From contig CANTUQ010000109.1 of assembly GCA_947683425.1 (NCBI GenBank), positions 712,501 through 776,500 of the forward strand: a stretch of DNA of 64,000 nt. The letters run 5' to 3'. Every line of letters starts with the position of its first letter. The first letter of the stretch is position 1. The notes beneath the pieces were generated by a model, which saw only the letters and a program-made list of their open reading frames with translations, searched no databases and had not been told where the DNA came from. Shown one piece after another: positions 44,401-55,484 of the stretch. The position numbers were made by a program, and so were the translations under genes. Source of the stretch: Excoecaria cochinchinensis. Its lineage: Eukaryota > Streptophyta > Magnoliopsida > Malpighiales > Euphorbiaceae.

Positions 44401-46910
44401 AACTAGATGAGTTAATTCCAACTCGTACAGTTACGGGTTGGAGAGTCTGCATTGATTTCAGGCGGTTAAATAATGCCACTAGGAAGGACCATTTCCCTTT
44501 GCCTTTTATTGACCAAATGTTAGAGAGGTTAGCGGGAAATAGGTTTTACTGTTTTTAGATGGGTATTCGGGATATATGCAGATTCCAATAGACCCTGAGG
44601 ATCAGGAGAAAACGACCTTTACCTGCCAATATGGCACATTTGCATATAGGAGAATGCCTTTTGGGTTATGTAATGCACCGGCTACATTTCAGCGGTGTAT
44701 GATGGCCATTTTCCATGATTTTATAGAAAAATTTATGGAAGTATTCATGGATGATTTCACCATATATGGGGCTGATTTTGAGAGCTGTTTACAGCATCTT
44801 GATCTAGTACTAGGGAGGTGTGAAAAGACTAACCTGGTATTGAATTGGGAAAAATGCAATTTTATGGTAAGAGAGGGCATAGTGCTAGGACATAAAATTT
44901 CAGAGAATGGGATAGAGGTAGATAAGGCCAAAGTTGAAGTAATTGAAAAATTACCACCTCCGACAAATGTTAAGGGCATAAGGAGTTTTTTAGGACATGC
45001 GGGGTTTTACAGGCGTTTTATTAAAGATTTTTCAAAAATTGCAAAACCCTTGTCTAATTTACTTATGAAAGATGCTCCTTTTGTTTTTGACAGTGCATGT
45101 ATGTTAGCCTTTGAAACTTTAAAGAAATGATTTATTTCAGCTCCGGTGATTATATCTCCGGATTGGAATTTGCCGTTCGAACTAATGTGTGATGCTAGTG
45201 ACTTTGCAATAGGGGCAGTGCTTGGACAACGAAGAGATAAGATTTTTTATGCAATATATTATGCTAGTCACACTTTGACAGGAGCACAGGTAAATTACAC
45301 CACCACAGAGAAAGAACTTCTAGCGATAGTGTATGCGTTTGAAAAGTTCAGGCCGTATTTGCTGGGTGCTAAAGTGGTGGTGTGGTCGGATCATGCAGCC
45401 TTGAGGCATTTATTCGCAAAGAAGGAATCAAAACCGAGGCTGATTCGATGGGTGCTTTTATTGCAGGAATTCGATTTGCAAATTAAGGATAAGAAGGGTG
45501 CTGAGAATTTTATGGCAGATCATCTGTCCAGATTGGAAAATGATCGTATTGAAAAAGGGGAAATTTTAGATTTATTTCCCGATGAGCATATTTGTGTTGT
45601 ATTTTCCTGTGAAAATTATGTCCCTTTGGTTTGCTAATATCGCTAATTTTCTTGCAGGGGGCTTTATGCCAAAGGATTTTTCATGGCAGCAAAAGAAGAA
45701 ATTGCGTGCGGATGCGAGACACTACATATGGGATGATCCCTACCTTTTAAAATTATGCGCTGACCAAGTGTTAAGACGGTGCATCTCAGATGCTGAGACC
45801 AGTGCAATCATCACAGCTTGTCACAGTGGAGAAGCTGGTGGACATCATGGGCCGAATAGAACGGTAATGAAAATTCTGTCTTCTGGTTTTTATTGGCCAA
45901 CAATGTTTAAAGATGTCCAATTTTATGTGAAAAGTTGTGATAGATGCCAAAGGGTAGGAAACATATCCAAGCGTGATGAGATGCCCTTAACTAATGTGCT
46001 TGAGGTTGAATTATTCGATGTTTGGGGAATAGATTTCATGGGACCTTTTCCAGTTTCATACGGGTTTGAATATATTCTGGTAGCAGTGGATTATGTTAGT
46101 AAATGGGTCGAAGCTGTAGCTACCAGGACTTGTGATGCAAGAATTGTGTTACAATTTTTAAGAAAAAATATTTTTACCCGTTATGGAGCTCCTAGAGCCA
46201 TTATAAGCGATGGTGGTAAACATTTTGTTAATCACCAATTCAATGCTTTATTAAAGAAATTTGGCATTAGGCATAAAGTCACGACCCCATATCATGCTCA
46301 GGCTAATGGTTAAGTGGAAGTGTCAAATAGGGAATTAAAGGCCATTTTAGAAAAGACGGTAAATTCCTCTAGGAAAGATTGGTACCTTAAGTTAGATGAT
46401 GCTTTATGGGCCTATAGGACAACATTCAAGACACCGATCGGGATGTCTCCCTTTAGGCTGGTTTATGGGAAGTCCTATCATCTCCCAGTGGAATTAGAGC
46501 ATAAAGCCTATTGGGCTACCAAATTTCTAAATTTTGACCTTGAGAATGCAGGAAAGTGCAGGTCTTTGCAGCTGAATGAACTTGAGGAGCACCGATTCTG
46601 GGCTTATGATCATGCCATGAAATACAAGGACATCACTAAGAAGTGGCATGATCGGAAGTTAGTTAGGAAGGAATTTGTGCCTGGGACGCATGTACTTCTT
46701 TATGACAGTTGGCTGCGAATATTCCCTGGTAAGTTGAAGTCAAGGTGGAAGGGACCATATCAAATAGTGGCTGTGGACAAGTTTGGAGTGGTAACGCTGA
46801 AACACCCGAGGGGTGAAACAGAATTCAAGGTAAATGGACATCGTGTGAAGCAGTATTTTGGATCTACCTTTGATAGTGCTTCCACGATCGTCACTCTCAC
46901 AGATACTTAA
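41433..46910 (+). pseudogene. Athila gag-pol polyprotein, broken
   Basis: ATG 41,433. Gag domain about 41,690-42,250; protease (DLGASINLMPYSIC, about 43,455); RT about 44,230-44,990 with FMDD at 44,744-44,755; RNase H about 45,180-45,540 (DASDFAIGAVLGQ); integrase with HHCC region (about 45,830-45,945) and DDE core (WGIDFMGPF, IISDGGKHF), ending at 46,910. In-frame stops at 41,631, 42,753, 45,128 and 46,311 (the last replaces Gln just before the catalytic Glu region). Frameshifts occur near 44,556 (in a T run) and 45,620. It cannot make a full product. Confidence 0.93.
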
Positions 46911-47130
46911 CGGTTTTTAAAAGTCCAGCTGCGGACTTGTTAAATGCAGAACTACTTCCTATCTTTGTTTTCTTTTATCTCATTTAAGGGTATTTTGTTT
47001 AGGAAGTTAATCTTGTTTCATTTTGTAAATTTTATGATTAGGAGAGAAATTATGTTTTGTTGGAGAAGGTTCAAAACAATTGTATCAAGAGATTTAGAGG
47101 AATTGATGAATTTGTGCAAGTGTGCAGGTG
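46911..47130 (+). other. Spacer between integrase and internal hairpin array
   Basis: No coding seen. Confidence 0.4.
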
Positions 47131-47518
47131 GTCACGGTCACAATGGATCTCATTGTGACCGTGACCAAAGGAGGATGCATTCTGGATTCTGGTTGATGCA
47201 CATGTCACGGTCACAATGAAACTCATTGTGACCGTGACCATCAGGTAAGTTACATTCTGTTTTGAGACGGTGACAATGAAATTCATTGTCACCGTGAGAT
47301 AAAATAAGTTACATTCTGTTTTGAAACTGGGTTATGTCACGGTGACAATGAAATTCATTGTGACCGTGACATAATGTACATTCAATTCTGTTTTCAAATT
47401 TGGTTATGTCACGGTGACAATGAATTTCATTGTCAACGGTGACCCCATGGCGGTTCAATTCTGGATTGCAAATTTTGGATATGTCACGGTCACAATGAAA
47501 TTCATTGTGACCGTGACC
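47131..47518 (+). repeat. Internal array of six hairpins upstream of Athila ORF3
   Basis: Hairpins start near 47,131, 47,204, 47,264, 47,336, 47,408 and 47,483, built from the same arms as in the LTR. Both arm types occur: C-G type in units 1, 2, 6; G-C type in units 3 and 5. Unit 4 is a hybrid and unit 5 has an extra A. Spacers partly repeat (AAGTTACATTCTGTTTTGA), so some units arose by local duplication. Confidence 0.92.
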
Positions 47519-47662
47519 CACGAAAAGAATTTTTTAAACCCCAGTTTTCTATTTGTTATTTCTCACATCTCATTCACTCGCACCGTGCACCATTTCTTCT
47601 TCACTGCATCCTCTGCGTTCTTTTCTCTCTTTTACACCATCATTCCGGATTATCTACAACGA
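47519..47662 (+). promoter_or_regulatory. Candidate internal promoter and ATG-free leader for ORF3
   Basis: A TATA-like TTTTTTAAAC (47,530-47,538) lies 12 bp after the last hairpin. It is followed by CAGTTTTCTATTTG, matching CACTTTTCTATTTG after the LTR TATA box. No ATG occurs from here to the donor at 47,663. It looks like a copy of the LTR hairpin-TATA-initiator block. Function is inferred. Confidence 0.5.
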
Positions 47663-48457
47663 GTAAGTAGTTCTCTCTTCCCTTTTAATTTTATTTCAAT
47701 TCATTTATGTGTCTTTTTCTTTTTCCCTGCATTCCCTGTTCCAATCGATTTCCATGTCATTGATTGATGCGATTCTTGTGCTGTTGATTTCCTTTTTCTT
47801 CATTGATGATTTTCGATTCAAGCTGTGCATCACCTGAAATCTTACTTTCCCATTTCAATTTGTTTTTCTTCATTAAGAACGAGTTGAGTTGGGTTGTTAG
47901 GGCATACGTGTGTGCATATGACTTAAATTGAATTTTTTCTTCAAATTCTTGGTTCATAATGGTAATTGATGGTTTTAAATTGTTTACTCTGTATTGTAAT
48001 GCCTGATTTTTGCAATTGTGGGTTGTTAGTATGATCTTTGAGCTTCAATTTAATCAGTAACTTATCTGCCTACCAGGTGTTCGACTAAATGTCTGAATGA
48101 ATGATTTTCTTATTTTTTTTCAATTCCTGCCAATTTGAAATGCCAAGATTCATTCGCAATAACATTCAAATGCGTGTGTTGTTCTCATTTATTAATTTTG
48201 CCTTTTGACAGTAGCTTAAATTCTCTTAACTTTTATTGCATTTTGTGAGTTTAACACTGCACTTGCTCATAACTGTTGCTGAATCATGCTTCTGTCATTT
48301 GAATTCTTTTGGCATTATTGCATCTTTTATGAAATTCATTTGGAATTGAGAGATTGCCCTAGGTTAGCATAAACTTGCCATTATGATGTATTCTTTAAAA
48401 TCAATTGCTGTTGATGCCATATAATGCTATTGAACTTGATTTTTCAATGTTGTGCAG
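47663..48457 (+). other. Predicted intron of Athila ORF3
   Basis: Donor ACGA|GTAAGTAG at 47,662/47,663 and acceptor TTGTGCAG|TGG at 48,457/48,458, 795 bp, T-rich. Joining gives A+TGGCTCC, an ATG in the ORF3 frame. Confidence 0.55.
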
Positions 48458-49689
48458 TGGCTCCTAAGCGCAAAAGCTCTGTTCTTGCGTCCAGCTCCAT
48501 CAGCTCACCCCCGAGCTCACAATCAGTAGATATTTCGAAGGTCCCTAAGTGGGTACCAATACCAAAGAGAGAGGTATATGCTCTATTCACCAAATGCACC
48601 TACGTCCCCACCACCTATCTGGATTTTGACTTGCTGCAGAAGCTCAGGATCAGAGATCAAGTGCAGCACCTAATTGCGAACATCGGGTGGGAACGGGTCT
48701 TCTCAATCCAAGAGAAAGTCTACCCGAACTTGACCAGAGATTTCATATCCATAGTCACTTGTACACCTGGTCGCAACCTGGCCCAGGATCCAGGTAAAGT
48801 CTCATTTTGGTTAGAGGGCACGCAGTATAACATGTCTTTTCATAAATTTTTAGAAATTCTGGGTTTTCCACCACGCGCCCACGATGTTTTCAACGACTAT
48901 GACAAAGACACTGCTTGGGCTACCATTAGAGACCCCGCCACTGCCACCATGTATGTCTCGGGGAAGACGAAGGCCCATCATTTGGCTGATCACATATTGC
49001 GAATCATCCACCGTTTCTTCCCCCTATCTCTTCTAAGCCATGTAGATTTCGCAGGTCAGGTAAACTTGCCCGAAGCCCTTTTTCTTGCCTGCATGGTAAG
49101 GGGTGTTCGGATCAATGGTGCTACCCATTTCTGGCACAAATCAGAAGAAATGCAGTGGCACCCGAGGAAGGTGAGGAAAGTAGCGCTGGGAGGTTTTGTC
49201 ACTTTGCTAGCCAAGAGGGTTCGTCATGACTTTGGCAGGGGCAAATTTTTATCTTCCATTCCAGTCATTGATGACAAGATGCTTCAAAACATGAAAGTGC
49301 TAGTCAAAGATAACAATACCGCAGATGGATACCGGTTGTCTACCAGAGATGAATATCTGCAGGGGGTGGAGCGGGGTTTAGGCGGACAGCCACAAGAGGC
49401 GGGTGAAGAGGCTGAGTCACAGGATCCCCCTGCACAAGCACCCCATCAGTTTGGGCAAGCGCAATATGATGCTCTGATGGAGCAGATGGATAGTATCTTC
49501 GCTACCCAGACTGAGCTCCAATCTCAGATGGAGCAAGTGCTCTATGGCCTGGCGTCTTTGACTTCCAGATTTGATGCACACTTCCCCCACCACCACCACC
49601 ATCCGATCTATGATCAGGGAGAACTCTTATCTTTTATTTTGACTTTTGTTTATTTTATTTTTATTTTTATTTTTCTTTTTGATCTGTAA
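48458..49689 (+). CDS. Athila third ORF (env-like position), putative plant transposon protein
   Basis: Open for about 410 codons, with no stop or frameshift. After the predicted splice it starts MAPKRKSSVLASS; without splicing an upstream ATG at 48,424 gives 421 residues. Ser-rich basic N-terminus, then a conserved core (LIANIGWERVFS, VSFWLEGTQYNMSFHKFLEILGFP, NLPEALFLACMVRGVRING) typical of the Athila/'putative plant transposon protein' family. A Gln/Glu-rich, coiled-coil-like stretch (about 49,430-49,570), a His run (HHHHH) and a hydrophobic Phe/Ile-rich C-terminal segment (FILTFVYFIFIFIFLF) follow. That tail could be a membrane anchor; no signal peptide is seen. Function unknown. It is intact while gag-pol is broken. 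Confidence 0.75.
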
Positions 49690-51295
49690 TATTATTACTT
49701 GCTGGGGACAGCAAGTTTTTATGTGGGGGGTAGGAGACATTAATTTTGCATTATATATGTAATTAACAGCCATTCCATTGATGTATGATGCATGGTTAGT
49801 TCTGTTTTAGTTTCTTTGCACTTTATTGCTGTTGCTTAAATATCTTTATCTCAGCTTAGCTTAACCTCAGTTATTCCTGTTGTGAATATTTTGAACTTTA
49901 ATTGGAGAATAGTCTATCTTAAAAAACTGATCTTGGTAAATGAGTAGTTGGAAGTTTTAGAAGCAAATTTAATCTCAATCAGTCATATATTTTGTGATTT
50001 CCAATCAATTATGCACTATAGGCTTGTTTGTAAAAATTTGAAAAATCCAGTGCGTAAAAGTTTTTGAGTGAAAGAATGTTAGGATAGTTAGAACCTTCCT
50101 CATCACCCTTCGAAACATGATAACAACTTAAACAAGTTTAGGACATGAGTAAGGCAATTTGTTCTTTGATAGCCACTTTTAAACAGCTTTAGACCTACCT
50201 GTGTATATTATGACCATTGCTAGCCCCATTGAGCTGATTTAGTATGCTAAAAGCGTACTACGAAATTTTTCTTGTTACACTATTATTTTACCATTTAGCT
50301 TAAATGCCTTTGCCTACCCGTTTCTAAGAATTGGCCACTCTAGGACTGGGTTGGAATATCACTGAAAGTTGAAAAAGGGTATCGATTATTGAAATAGTGG
50401 AAGTGTGAGAAGAATTGTTGAATTTTGTGGGCATTATTTAGTTGGTGTTAAACTGTCCCTCATTAGAAAAAATGGGTATAAGAAATTCTAAGCTTTGGGT
50501 ACCCCAGGAAAAAATCTTGAAAAAAAAAATAAAAAAAAAAAGAGAAAAAGAAGAAAAAAAAAGAAAAAAAAATGATGATGAAAGTTAATGAGTTTTGTTG
50601 TTTCTCTTAGTCAATTTTGATTTATTGAATATAGAAAAATTCAAGTGTGGGGTACCTTTGAGTAGAAAAAGACATACTCATATTTACAGAAGTGAGTATG
50701 AAAGTGAATAAAAAGGGAAGTTCATCACTTTGTTGTTGCTGAGTTCAATGCATATTATGTATGGAGAAGTTTAGACAACAGTGGAAATTATGGGTGAATT
50801 GAAGGTAGGATCTGGACAATTTTGTTCAGTTTTAGGTAGTTGAAACTTAAGGTAGAGTGGTTAATACTTTATTTGAATCCTTTAACTTTTCTTGTTAGCC
50901 AATACCTTAACCTAAAATTACAACCCTGGAATAAGTCCTTTTGATTATGTTCTTGATTTGAGTTGTTTAAGTGGAGATGACCCTTGTGGTTCCGGTGCTA
51001 AAGGAGAGGCGTATGATTATCCTGAGTTTTAAGCGCGAAACCTATATGCGAATTCATTTGCATATTTAATTTCTTTGCTTAATTATTGGAATGCATTGGG
51101 TGTTTTGTTTTGAAAAGAGAAAATTGGTTTTGAGCCTAGCACACACACATGTGAAATTACTTGATATAAATTGATGTGAGGATTTGTAACTAAGACTCTT
51201 CTGCTTGCTGCTAGGATTATTTTTGCGTTTTCATATTCTGAGTTAGAGTTTGAAATTTCAGGAATGTGGATAATTCATTTACTCGAGGACGAGCA
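49690..51295 (+). other. Athila 3' untranslated region
   Basis: Noncoding 1.6 kb. Repeats AAGTGTGGGGT-like purine tracts at about 49,720 and 50,643 ahead of the real PPT, and an A-rich block near 50,510-50,575. Confidence 0.6.
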
Positions 51296-51297
51296 AA

Positions 51298-51316
51298 GTC
51301 TAAGTGTGGGGTATTT
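51298..51316 (+). other. Athila polypurine tract
   Basis: TCTAAGTGTGGGGTATTT directly before the 3' LTR TGATAAC, in the usual Athila position. Confidence 0.7.
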
Positions 51317-53109
51317 TGATAACTTCAATACAGTACTTAGTTTTGAGGGTGTTTTTTATATGATTTTAGGTGTTTAGTTGTGTTTTTATGTTAGGTTTTG
51401 TTTCCTTTAGGTTACTTTTACTAATCTTAGTCAAATTGGAATTTTGATGCATTATAGATAGTTTTTTATGGATTTTTATTTGTCTTTGCAGGTGAGGTAA
51501 TAGCACATCACGGTCACAATGGATTTCATTGTGACCGTGACATAAAGAGAAGTGGAAGTCAGGAGCTGACCAAGATGGGTCACGGTCACAATGGATTTCA
51601 TTGTGACCGTGACATAGCGAACGATTGGGCAGAATGCAAGTAGGAAGTATGTCACGGTGACAATCAATTCCATTGTGACCGTGACATAAAAATCCTCAAG
51701 GCAGAATCAAAGAAGCACATACCTCACGGTCACAATGGATTTCATTGTGACCGTGACATAACTAACTCCTGGACAGAAGCAAACATTGAAGACCTCACGG
51801 TGACAATGAAATTCATTGTCACCATGACCCATCTCCTGTGCGTGAAAGGATTTGAAATTCTCGACTGAACACGGTGACAATGAATTCCATTGTCACCGTG
51901 ACCCATCTGGAACTATAAAAATGCACTTTTCTATTTGGCTAGGGTTCCAATTTTTTTTGAGTTAGTTTTTGTTATTAGTTTTGGCAGCTGAGATTTTGAG
52001 AGTTATTCTTCGGTTCTAAACTTTAATTTTCATTCTTGTTTTGGTTTTCAATTAGTAATTGAGAGTAATTTTCATTAGTTTCACAGTTTAATTTCAAGAG
52101 TTTATTAGTCCTTAGTTTTTCCAGAAGTTTTAGTTTTATTTTCTCCATTGAAGATCTGAAGAAGAGGATTGAAGGACGAGCAATTCAACCGGGATTTTCT
52201 CAATGAATTTCAGGGTTTATTCTTTCTTTTATTCTTTTGATTTTGTAATGGATTGTGAGTAGTCGTTTAGTTGTTCGAGGGATCTCTGAATCTCCTATAC
52301 CTATGATGTGAATGATGAACATCTTTTGAGTTTATGTATTAAAGATTGGTTTATTTTGCTGGTTCTGATTGATTTTTTATGGAATTTAGTTTTTCAGTTC
52401 AATTTCCAGATGTGATGAATGATTTATTTCATATGTCTATGTTGGTTATTGAATTTGTTAATTGGATGCCATGAATGTATTTTATTCTCAGAATTTTCTA
52501 TCATGTTTGCTGTGGTGTTTAGACTGCTCCGGAATGGGAATCTAAATGGACAGGATTTTATGATTTAAGGTTTGAGTGATGAGTGAAATAATTAGGTTTT
52601 GGGATGTTTGACTTCGAAATGGGAAAGCAAACCGAACCTAGGATTTTAGACCCGTGATTAGGCTAGTTGTATGACTTGCTCCGGAATGGGACGTTATGCG
52701 ATTAGAATAGCTTGCTCCGGAATGGGACGCTTGGGTTAAGAGGGTTATCCCGATTTCTTTCATATAAGATTCTTAGATTGATGTTATTCATATTTGGGTA
52801 AGGGGTGGATGAGTGAACTTGAACAACGCTTTTATATATAATTTGATATCTTTTCTTGTTTTCATTTATTTTTATCTTTGCTAGTTTTACTGTCATCTTA
52901 ATTTATTTTTGCTTAATCATTACAGTAGTCGATTAATTTATTAGTTTTAGTTTAGTCATAATTAAATCAATTCGATAATTGGGAATTCTTTAGCATACAT
53001 TCAATTTTCATAACTTGCACATACAGTCTCTTGGGTACGATAACTCGGAGTCTTAAAATTACTCCATTATATTACTTGTCGATTCAGTACACTTGCTGAG
53101 GTCGTGTCA
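51317..53109 (+). repeat. Athila 3' LTR
   Basis: 1793 bp, near-identical to the 5' LTR, with all six hairpins (51,507-51,900), TATA box 51,914-51,920 and the four TGCTCCGGAATGGGA-type motifs (one changed to TTCGAAATGGGA near 52,611). Confidence 0.93.
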
Positions 53110-53935
53110 TTGGGCAACAAGGAGGTTTCATGGAGTCGCCACCCAATAGAACATTGGGAAAGTTTCTCTCGCCTCGGAGAGCCTAAGACTGCGCTTAGTA
53201 TCCATTTTGGGTCAGCCAGAGGGGTCTTGGAGGAGTTAACCTCTCGCCTTAAGGAGCCTAGGGTTAACGCTAAAGTCTCGTGACACAAAGAGGTGTCTTG
53301 GAGGAGTAAACCTCTCGCCTCTTTGAGCCCAAAGACCAGAGCTGGGTCCGGAATTTCTCATCTATTTCTACCTCGATTATTTTTTGATCAAATTTTAATA
53401 TCATTGATTCGCTCTCTCTCCACACGATGCAATTGAATTGAAAGGCACATTTTATTCACTTATTTAAAATAATAGATAAATAAATGAATAAAAGAATAAG
53501 GCATTAAATCAAATAAATTACAATAATAGTAGGAGCGGAATACAACTCCCATTTATAAATGTGCTATACATGCATAAAATGGGTTATTCATTTATTTTGA
53601 GGACTTTGGTCCCCGCATGTGTTCATTATGGAAAACGATTTTTATGTGATGGTTTTATTGGGTAAAATAGGACATTGGTCCAGTTTTATTTAGCAAACAT
53701 TCTTTTTAGTAGAAAACATTTGTGTGGTGGTTCTTTTTAAGAGCGGTCGAAAATCATTTTATTATTACAGACCACAAATAAATAAAATACAATAAAATAG
53801 TAATTACATATTTCTAAATAAATAAATACATAAATAAATAACTAAATTCTAACAATAATCAATGATGATAATAATAATAATACATAAAATTAAATGATAA
53901 TCACAAATCAATAAAATTAAATAACCATAGAACTC

Positions 53936-53987
<52 letters not shown>

Positions 53988-54054
53988 TTAATAAACAGAA
54001 ATTAAATAAATATATAATAATAATAATAATAATAATAAAACAGAAATTAAATAA

Positions 54055-54091
<37 letters not shown>

Positions 54092-54157
54092 CAGAAATTA
54101 AATAAATATATATATATAATAATAATTTAACAATAAATATAAAATAAATAATAATAA

Positions 54158-54212
<55 letters not shown>

Positions 54213-55479
54213 ATAGGAAAAAGAGAGGGAGACCCACCGGAGTATCGCCGGAGCTTCGCCGGAGCGGCGGCTGACGACACCTTCCTCGTCGCCTCGTAGA
54301 TCGCGTCGTCGGGAGTCCAACGCCGGTGTCCACGCGCCAGAATGTCGCCGGAGGAGGCCGGAGATCGCCTTGAAGCCGTGCGGTTCTTCCTCGCCGATCT
54401 CCCTAACGACGGCGAGTGTCGATGAGCGATGGTCACCGCCGGATGCGTCTGGGTCTCGCCGGTCGCCTCGTGAGGCGCGTGCAGCCGCGTGCGGCGGCGG
54501 TTGGCCGGCGGTGGGGACGCCTCCTTCCCCTCTCCTTTCTTCTTTCTCCTCTTCTCTCCAGCGCCGACGTCCTCTGGTTTGTGTCCTTGCTTCTCTCTTT
54601 CTCTTTTACTTTGTCTTGCTCTCTCTTTTGCTCTTTCTTTTCCTTTCTGTTTTTCTTTTCTCACTTTCTATTTCTATTTCTTTGTTCTCTGTTGCCCTCA
54701 CTTTCTTCTTCCTTGCTCTCTCTTTTTTTTTCTTTTTTTCTTTTTCTTTGTTCTCGGCTCCTATGGCTTCCTCTTCCTCTTTTCTTTCTCTTTTCTTTTT
54801 CTTTTTCTTTGCCTTTCTTTTTCTGTGTTTGCAATCCGAGAGCCCCTCTTGCTTCTCTTTTCTTTTTCTTTTTTTTGGACTTTCTTTTGTTCTTCGGCTA
54901 AGAGAGCTCCCTTTGTTTTTGCTCGTCTTGTTCTTTTTATACCCTCAAATTAGGGCTAAGGGTTATAATGGTAACTTCCCACTCAATTATTTCCCTCCTT
55001 TTCTCTATTCTTAATTAATCTCACTTAATTCAAATTAACACACACATACATATACTAATTAATCAAACATTATATATCAATTACACATATCACATTAATA
55101 CATTAATTAATTAAACATTACATACATTACACATTAATATATTCAATTTAAACATTACAATAATTAAACATTACATATTAATATAATTAACCTATTTAAT
55201 ATATAATTTATCTAATTAATTAAACATTACACCATTTAGTCCATTTAAATTAGCACATATATATATATTTATCTAGTTAATTATACACTTTAAACTTTAA
55301 TTTTACATGCACTTTAATCACACAATAATATTAATTACTCAATTAACTAATAACATCAATTAATTAATTACCTAATTTTACACACATATTTATATATATA
55401 TTTTTTTTCGAAGGGGATAATCAAGGATAAAAAAATCACCATTGCCATTTTATGCCGGACTCGGGACCCGGTGTCTACA
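53110..55479 (-). repeat. Larger part of the Tat solo LTR
   Basis: 53,110-53,730 aligns (complement) with the U5/R side of the Tat array LTRs. Beyond that lie long (TAA)n and (TA)n microsatellites (53,935-54,205), a GC-rich block (54,225-54,500), and a CT-rich block (54,520-54,930). A TATA box reads TATAAAAAG on the minus strand (54,933-54,941), followed by AT-rich U3. The Ser/Phe-rich and Arg-rich ORFs here are composition artefacts. Confidence 0.8.
53935..54205. repeat. (TAA)n and (TA)n microsatellites in solo LTR
   Basis: Long AAT/TAA runs with repeated AACAGAAATTAAATAAATAT joins, then a (TA)n run of about 40 bp (54,163-54,204). Confidence 0.9.
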
Positions 55480-55484
55480 CCGAT

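Larger units (their letters stand above)
39507..53109 (+). mobile_element. Athila-lineage Ty3/Gypsy element, 13.6 kb
   Basis: LTRs 39,507-41,290 and 51,317-53,109, PBS, gag-pol, third ORF, PPT. Flanked by TTGAG (39,502-39,506) and TTGGG (53,110-53,114), a 5-bp duplication with one change. Inserted into the Tat solo LTR. By eye only four or five differences occur in the first 290 bp of the two LTRs, so it is the youngest layer here. Confidence 0.93.
39393..55479 (-). mobile_element. Tat-lineage solo LTR (minus strand), interrupted by Athila
   Basis: LTR sequence at 39,393-39,506 and 53,110-55,479, about 2.48 kb together, flanked by CCGAT (39,388-39,392 and 55,480-55,484). On the minus strand it starts TGTAGACACCGGGTCCCGAG and ends ...GCGTCACA, like the Tat LTRs at 21,228. 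There is no internal sequence of its own, so it is a solo LTR left by LTR-LTR recombination. Its 3' part (minus strand, about 53,730-53,110 and 39,506-39,393) aligns with the Tat array LTRs; U3 differs, so it is a different subfamily. Confidence 0.85.

Noticed and set aside
54209..55014. Overlapping ORFs of 150-214 codons, Ser/Phe-rich on plus and Arg/Lys-rich on minus.
   Set aside because: They fall in the CT-rich and GC-rich blocks of a solo LTR and reflect composition; no domain or start context supports them.
55452..55484. ATG at 55,452 as the start of a Copia integrase protein.
   Set aside because: It lies in the end of the Tat solo LTR; Copia sequence starts only at the CCGAT duplication (55,480), so this is a chance fusion.
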